Below the pieces are notes generated by a model. That model saw nothing but the letters and a program-made list of their open reading frames with translations, ran no database searches and was not told the origin of the DNA. From an uncultured Ilumatobacter sp. (GTDB lineage Bacteria; Actinomycetota; Acidimicrobiia; Acidimicrobiales; Ilumatobacteraceae): DNA of 5,620 nt. The translations under genes and the position numbers were made by a program. This document shows, piece by piece, positions 4,775 through 5,620 of this stretch; within the stretch, counting starts at the first letter, position 1, and each line of letters starts with the position of its first letter. The stretch lies in contig CALICC010000416.1 in NCBI GenBank assembly GCA_938049325.1, positions 1 through 5,620 of the forward strand, read 5' to 3'.

Positions 4775-4798
4775 TGACGGTCGGTCCGCCGATTGTCA
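4775..4798 (+). other. Stable hairpin directly after rplI
   Basis: TGACGGTCGG and CCGATTGTCA form a 10-bp stem with two G-U pairs and the tetraloop TCCG, starting 12 nt after the rplI stop. A further 4 bp (4770-4773 with 4803-4806) can extend it across a small internal loop. No T-tract follows, so it is more likely a 3'-end stabiliser or transcript processing site than a terminator. Confidence 0.5.
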
Positions 4799-4812
4799 TC
4801 TCATCGACACGC

Positions 4813-4860
4813 GAAGGGCGTGTCCCGTCACAGCTGGCGGGGCGCGTCCTTTTGCTTTTT
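4813..4860 (+). terminator. Intrinsic terminator of the rpsF-ssb-rpsR-rplI operon
   Basis: Arm 4813-4827 pairs with arm 4838-4852 over about 15 bp, with four G-U pairs counting the outermost and no bulge, around a 10-nt loop. The right arm runs into a T-rich tract, TTTTGCTTTTT (4850-4860). This is an unusually long, complete terminator for a high-GC genome and separates dnaB from the ribosomal genes. A perfect 7-bp hairpin just upstream (4806-4812 with 4818-4824) uses part of its left arm. Confidence 0.85.
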
Positions 4861-4867
4861 CACAACA

Positions 4868-4918
4868 CTATCCACAGGTGCGACTCAGTGATTTCGGCTT
4901 GTCCACAAGGAATCCACA
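4868..4918 (+). promoter_or_regulatory. Cluster of DnaA-box-like 9-mers before dnaB
   Basis: Three same-direction sites occur within 51 bp. CTATCCACA (4868-4876) differs from TTATCCACA at one base, TTGTCCACA (4899-4907) is the high-GC actinobacterial consensus, and GAATCCACA (4910-4918) differs at two. Their starts are 31 and 11 bp apart, close to three turns and one turn of the helix. A weaker TTTTTCACA lies at 4856. DnaA binding and control of dnaB are inferred. Confidence 0.55.
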
Positions 4919-4947
4919 ACCAGTTCGCAGGGTTTGAGGACTGGTTG
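4917..4947 (+). repeat. Perfect 8-bp inverted repeat upstream of dnaB
   Basis: CAACCAGT (4917-4924) is the exact reverse complement of ACTGGTTG (4940-4947), with a 15-nt spacer. The left arm overlaps the end of the third DnaA-box-like site, and the right arm ends 34 nt before the dnaB ATG. It could be an operator or an RNA hairpin in the dnaB leader. Confidence 0.5.
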
Positions 4948-4963
4948 CGCACAGCCCTTTAGA
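4934..4963 (+). promoter_or_regulatory. Possible dnaB promoter
   Basis: TTGAGG (4934-4939) and TTTAGA (4958-4963) are separated by 18 bp. Each matches only part of the consensus. Because the terminator lies upstream, dnaB needs a promoter in 4861-4970, but this exact pair is tentative. Confidence 0.2.
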
Positions 4964-4981
4964 GGGAGAATGAAGGACATC

Positions 4982-5620
4982 ATGGCTGGCGACGAAAATT
5001 TCCCCTTCGACGGCGGAGGCTCGGGTCGCCCACCTTCCCGTCCCAGCGGGGGCGCCGGCCGGGTTCCTCCCCACAACCTGCAAGCCGAGGAGTCGGTGCT
5101 CGGTGCACTGTTGCTATCGCGTGACGCGATCGGTGCCGTTGGTGAAGCAGGGCTCAAGCCGCGCGACTTCTACAACCCGGCGAACCAGCATGTGTTCGAC
5201 GCCATTCGGGCGCTGTATTCCACATCTGGCCCCGTCGACGTCGTCACGGTCGCCGACGAGCTCCGCAAGGCAAATCTGCTCGATGAAATCGGCGGTATCG
5301 CCCATCTGAGCGAGCTACAAAACGCCACACCGTCGGTGTCGGGCGCCGAGCACTACGCCAAGATCGTGATGGATACGGCGCTGCTGCGACGGCTCATCCA
5401 CACCGCTGGGGAGATCACCGACATTGCGTTTGGTCAGCCCGACGACGTCACCAAGGCGGTCGACATCGCCGAGTCGAAGATGTTCGAGGTCGCCGAAGAT
5501 CGCGTGGTCGACTCGACTCGACCGATCCAAGAACTCCTGAATCTCGCGATGGACCAGCTCGAAGAGAACTTCGAGCGCGGCGACACGATCACTGGCGCGG
5601 CGACCGGGTACGACGACCTC
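4982..5620 (+). CDS. dnaB: Replicative DNA helicase DnaB, N-terminal part (cut by window end)
   Basis: DnaB is the hexameric helicase that unwinds DNA at the replication fork and works with primase. The visible 213 residues have no stop. A Gly/Pro/Ser-rich leader (1-28) precedes the N-terminal domain, which begins VPPHNLQAEESVLGALLL and continues with DFYNPANQHVFDAI, VDVVTVADELRK and GGIAHLSELQNATPSV. The linker helix region follows (about 176-200, PIQELLNLAMDQLEE), and the window ends at GAATGYDDL, where the RecA-like motor domain starts, just before the Walker A motif. ATG at 4982 was chosen; an in-frame ATG at 4970 would add MKDI. AAGGA (4973-4977) is close to the chosen start and GAGGGAG (4962-4968) is 13 nt away, so the start is uncertain by four codons. 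Whether an intein interrupts the gene cannot be seen. Confidence 0.96.
   Translation, partial: MAGDENFPFDGGGSGRPPSRPSGGAGRVPPHNLQAEESVLGALLLSRDAIGAVGEAGLKPRDFYNPANQHVFDAIRALYSTSGPVDVVTVADELRKANLLDEIGGIAHLSELQNATPSVSGAEHYAKIVMDTALLRRLIHTAGEITDIAFGQPDDVTKAVDIAESKMFEVAEDRVVDSTRPIQELLNLAMDQLEENFERGDTITGAATGYDDL

Noticed and set aside
4684..4962. 92-residue plus-strand frame across the rplI end and dnaB upstream region
   Set aside because: It starts inside rplI in another frame and runs through the terminator and the DnaA-box cluster; the product is Arg/Ser-rich and unlike any protein.
4856..4981. Chromosomal replication origin
   Set aside because: DnaA-like boxes are present, but there are only about three, no clear AT-rich unwinding stretch, and no dnaA, dnaN or rpmH neighbours; actinobacterial oriC normally lies between dnaA and dnaN with many more boxes.
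4970..4981. Upstream ATG (4970) as the dnaB start
   Set aside because: The only strong purine tract is 1 nt from it, too close to work; the ATG at 4982 is preferred, though only four codons differ and the choice is not certain.
1..5620. CRISPR arrays, insertion sequences, tRNA or rRNA genes, toxin-antitoxin or defence genes
   Set aside because: No spaced direct-repeat array, no transposase or terminal inverted repeats, no cloverleaf, and every well-supported gene is core or envelope-type.

Overview
The window looks like chromosomal DNA from a high-GC actinobacterium. The organism assignment is inference. It rests on the gene order bS6 - SSB - bS18 - bL9 - replicative helicase, an actinobacterial-type DUF5318 gene nearby, DnaA-box-like 9-mers of the high-GC type (TTGTCCACA), and several genes that seem to lack Shine-Dalgarno sequences and have -10-like hexamers 6-8 nt before the start codon. 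The Asp/Glu/Ala-rich protein style would fit a deep-branching class such as Acidimicrobiia, but sequence alone cannot prove this.

Left part (1-1850): a SAM-methyltransferase-fold gene on the minus strand (26-595) diverges from a two-gene plus-strand unit. That unit is a zinc-ribbon-like DUF5318 protein (670-1080) whose stop overlaps (ATGA) the start of a DUF192-domain lipoprotein (1077-1850). The lipoprotein N-terminus is encoded by imperfect 39-bp tandem repeats followed by a perfect 9-bp tandem duplication. Middle part (1851-2916): a second secreted lipoprotein of unknown function lies on the minus strand (1939-2562). Its 3' end carries a perfect 14-bp tandem duplication that changes the last codons. 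About 350 bp without a convincing gene follows, holding palindromes and the leader of the ribosomal-protein operon.

Right part (2917-5620): rpsF, ssb, rpsR and rplI form one plus-strand operon that ends in a long intrinsic terminator (4813-4860). The products serve the 30S platform (S6 and S18 bind as a pair), single-stranded DNA protection, and the 50S L1-stalk base (L9). dnaB follows in the same direction but is cut by the window end. Between the terminator and dnaB lies a cluster of DnaA-box-like 9-mers overlapping an 8-bp inverted repeat, which suggests that dnaB has its own control region, possibly responding to DnaA.

The core genes are ordinary. The items most worth a second look are the DnaA-box cluster before dnaB, bS18 with a roughly 60-residue charged/acidic tail and no zinc ligands, the methyltransferase without a glycine-rich SAM loop, the tandem repeats inside the lipoprotein signal region, and the alternative RNA folds in the rpsF leader and after rplI. 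I see no mobile element, CRISPR array, tRNA, rRNA or defence system here.
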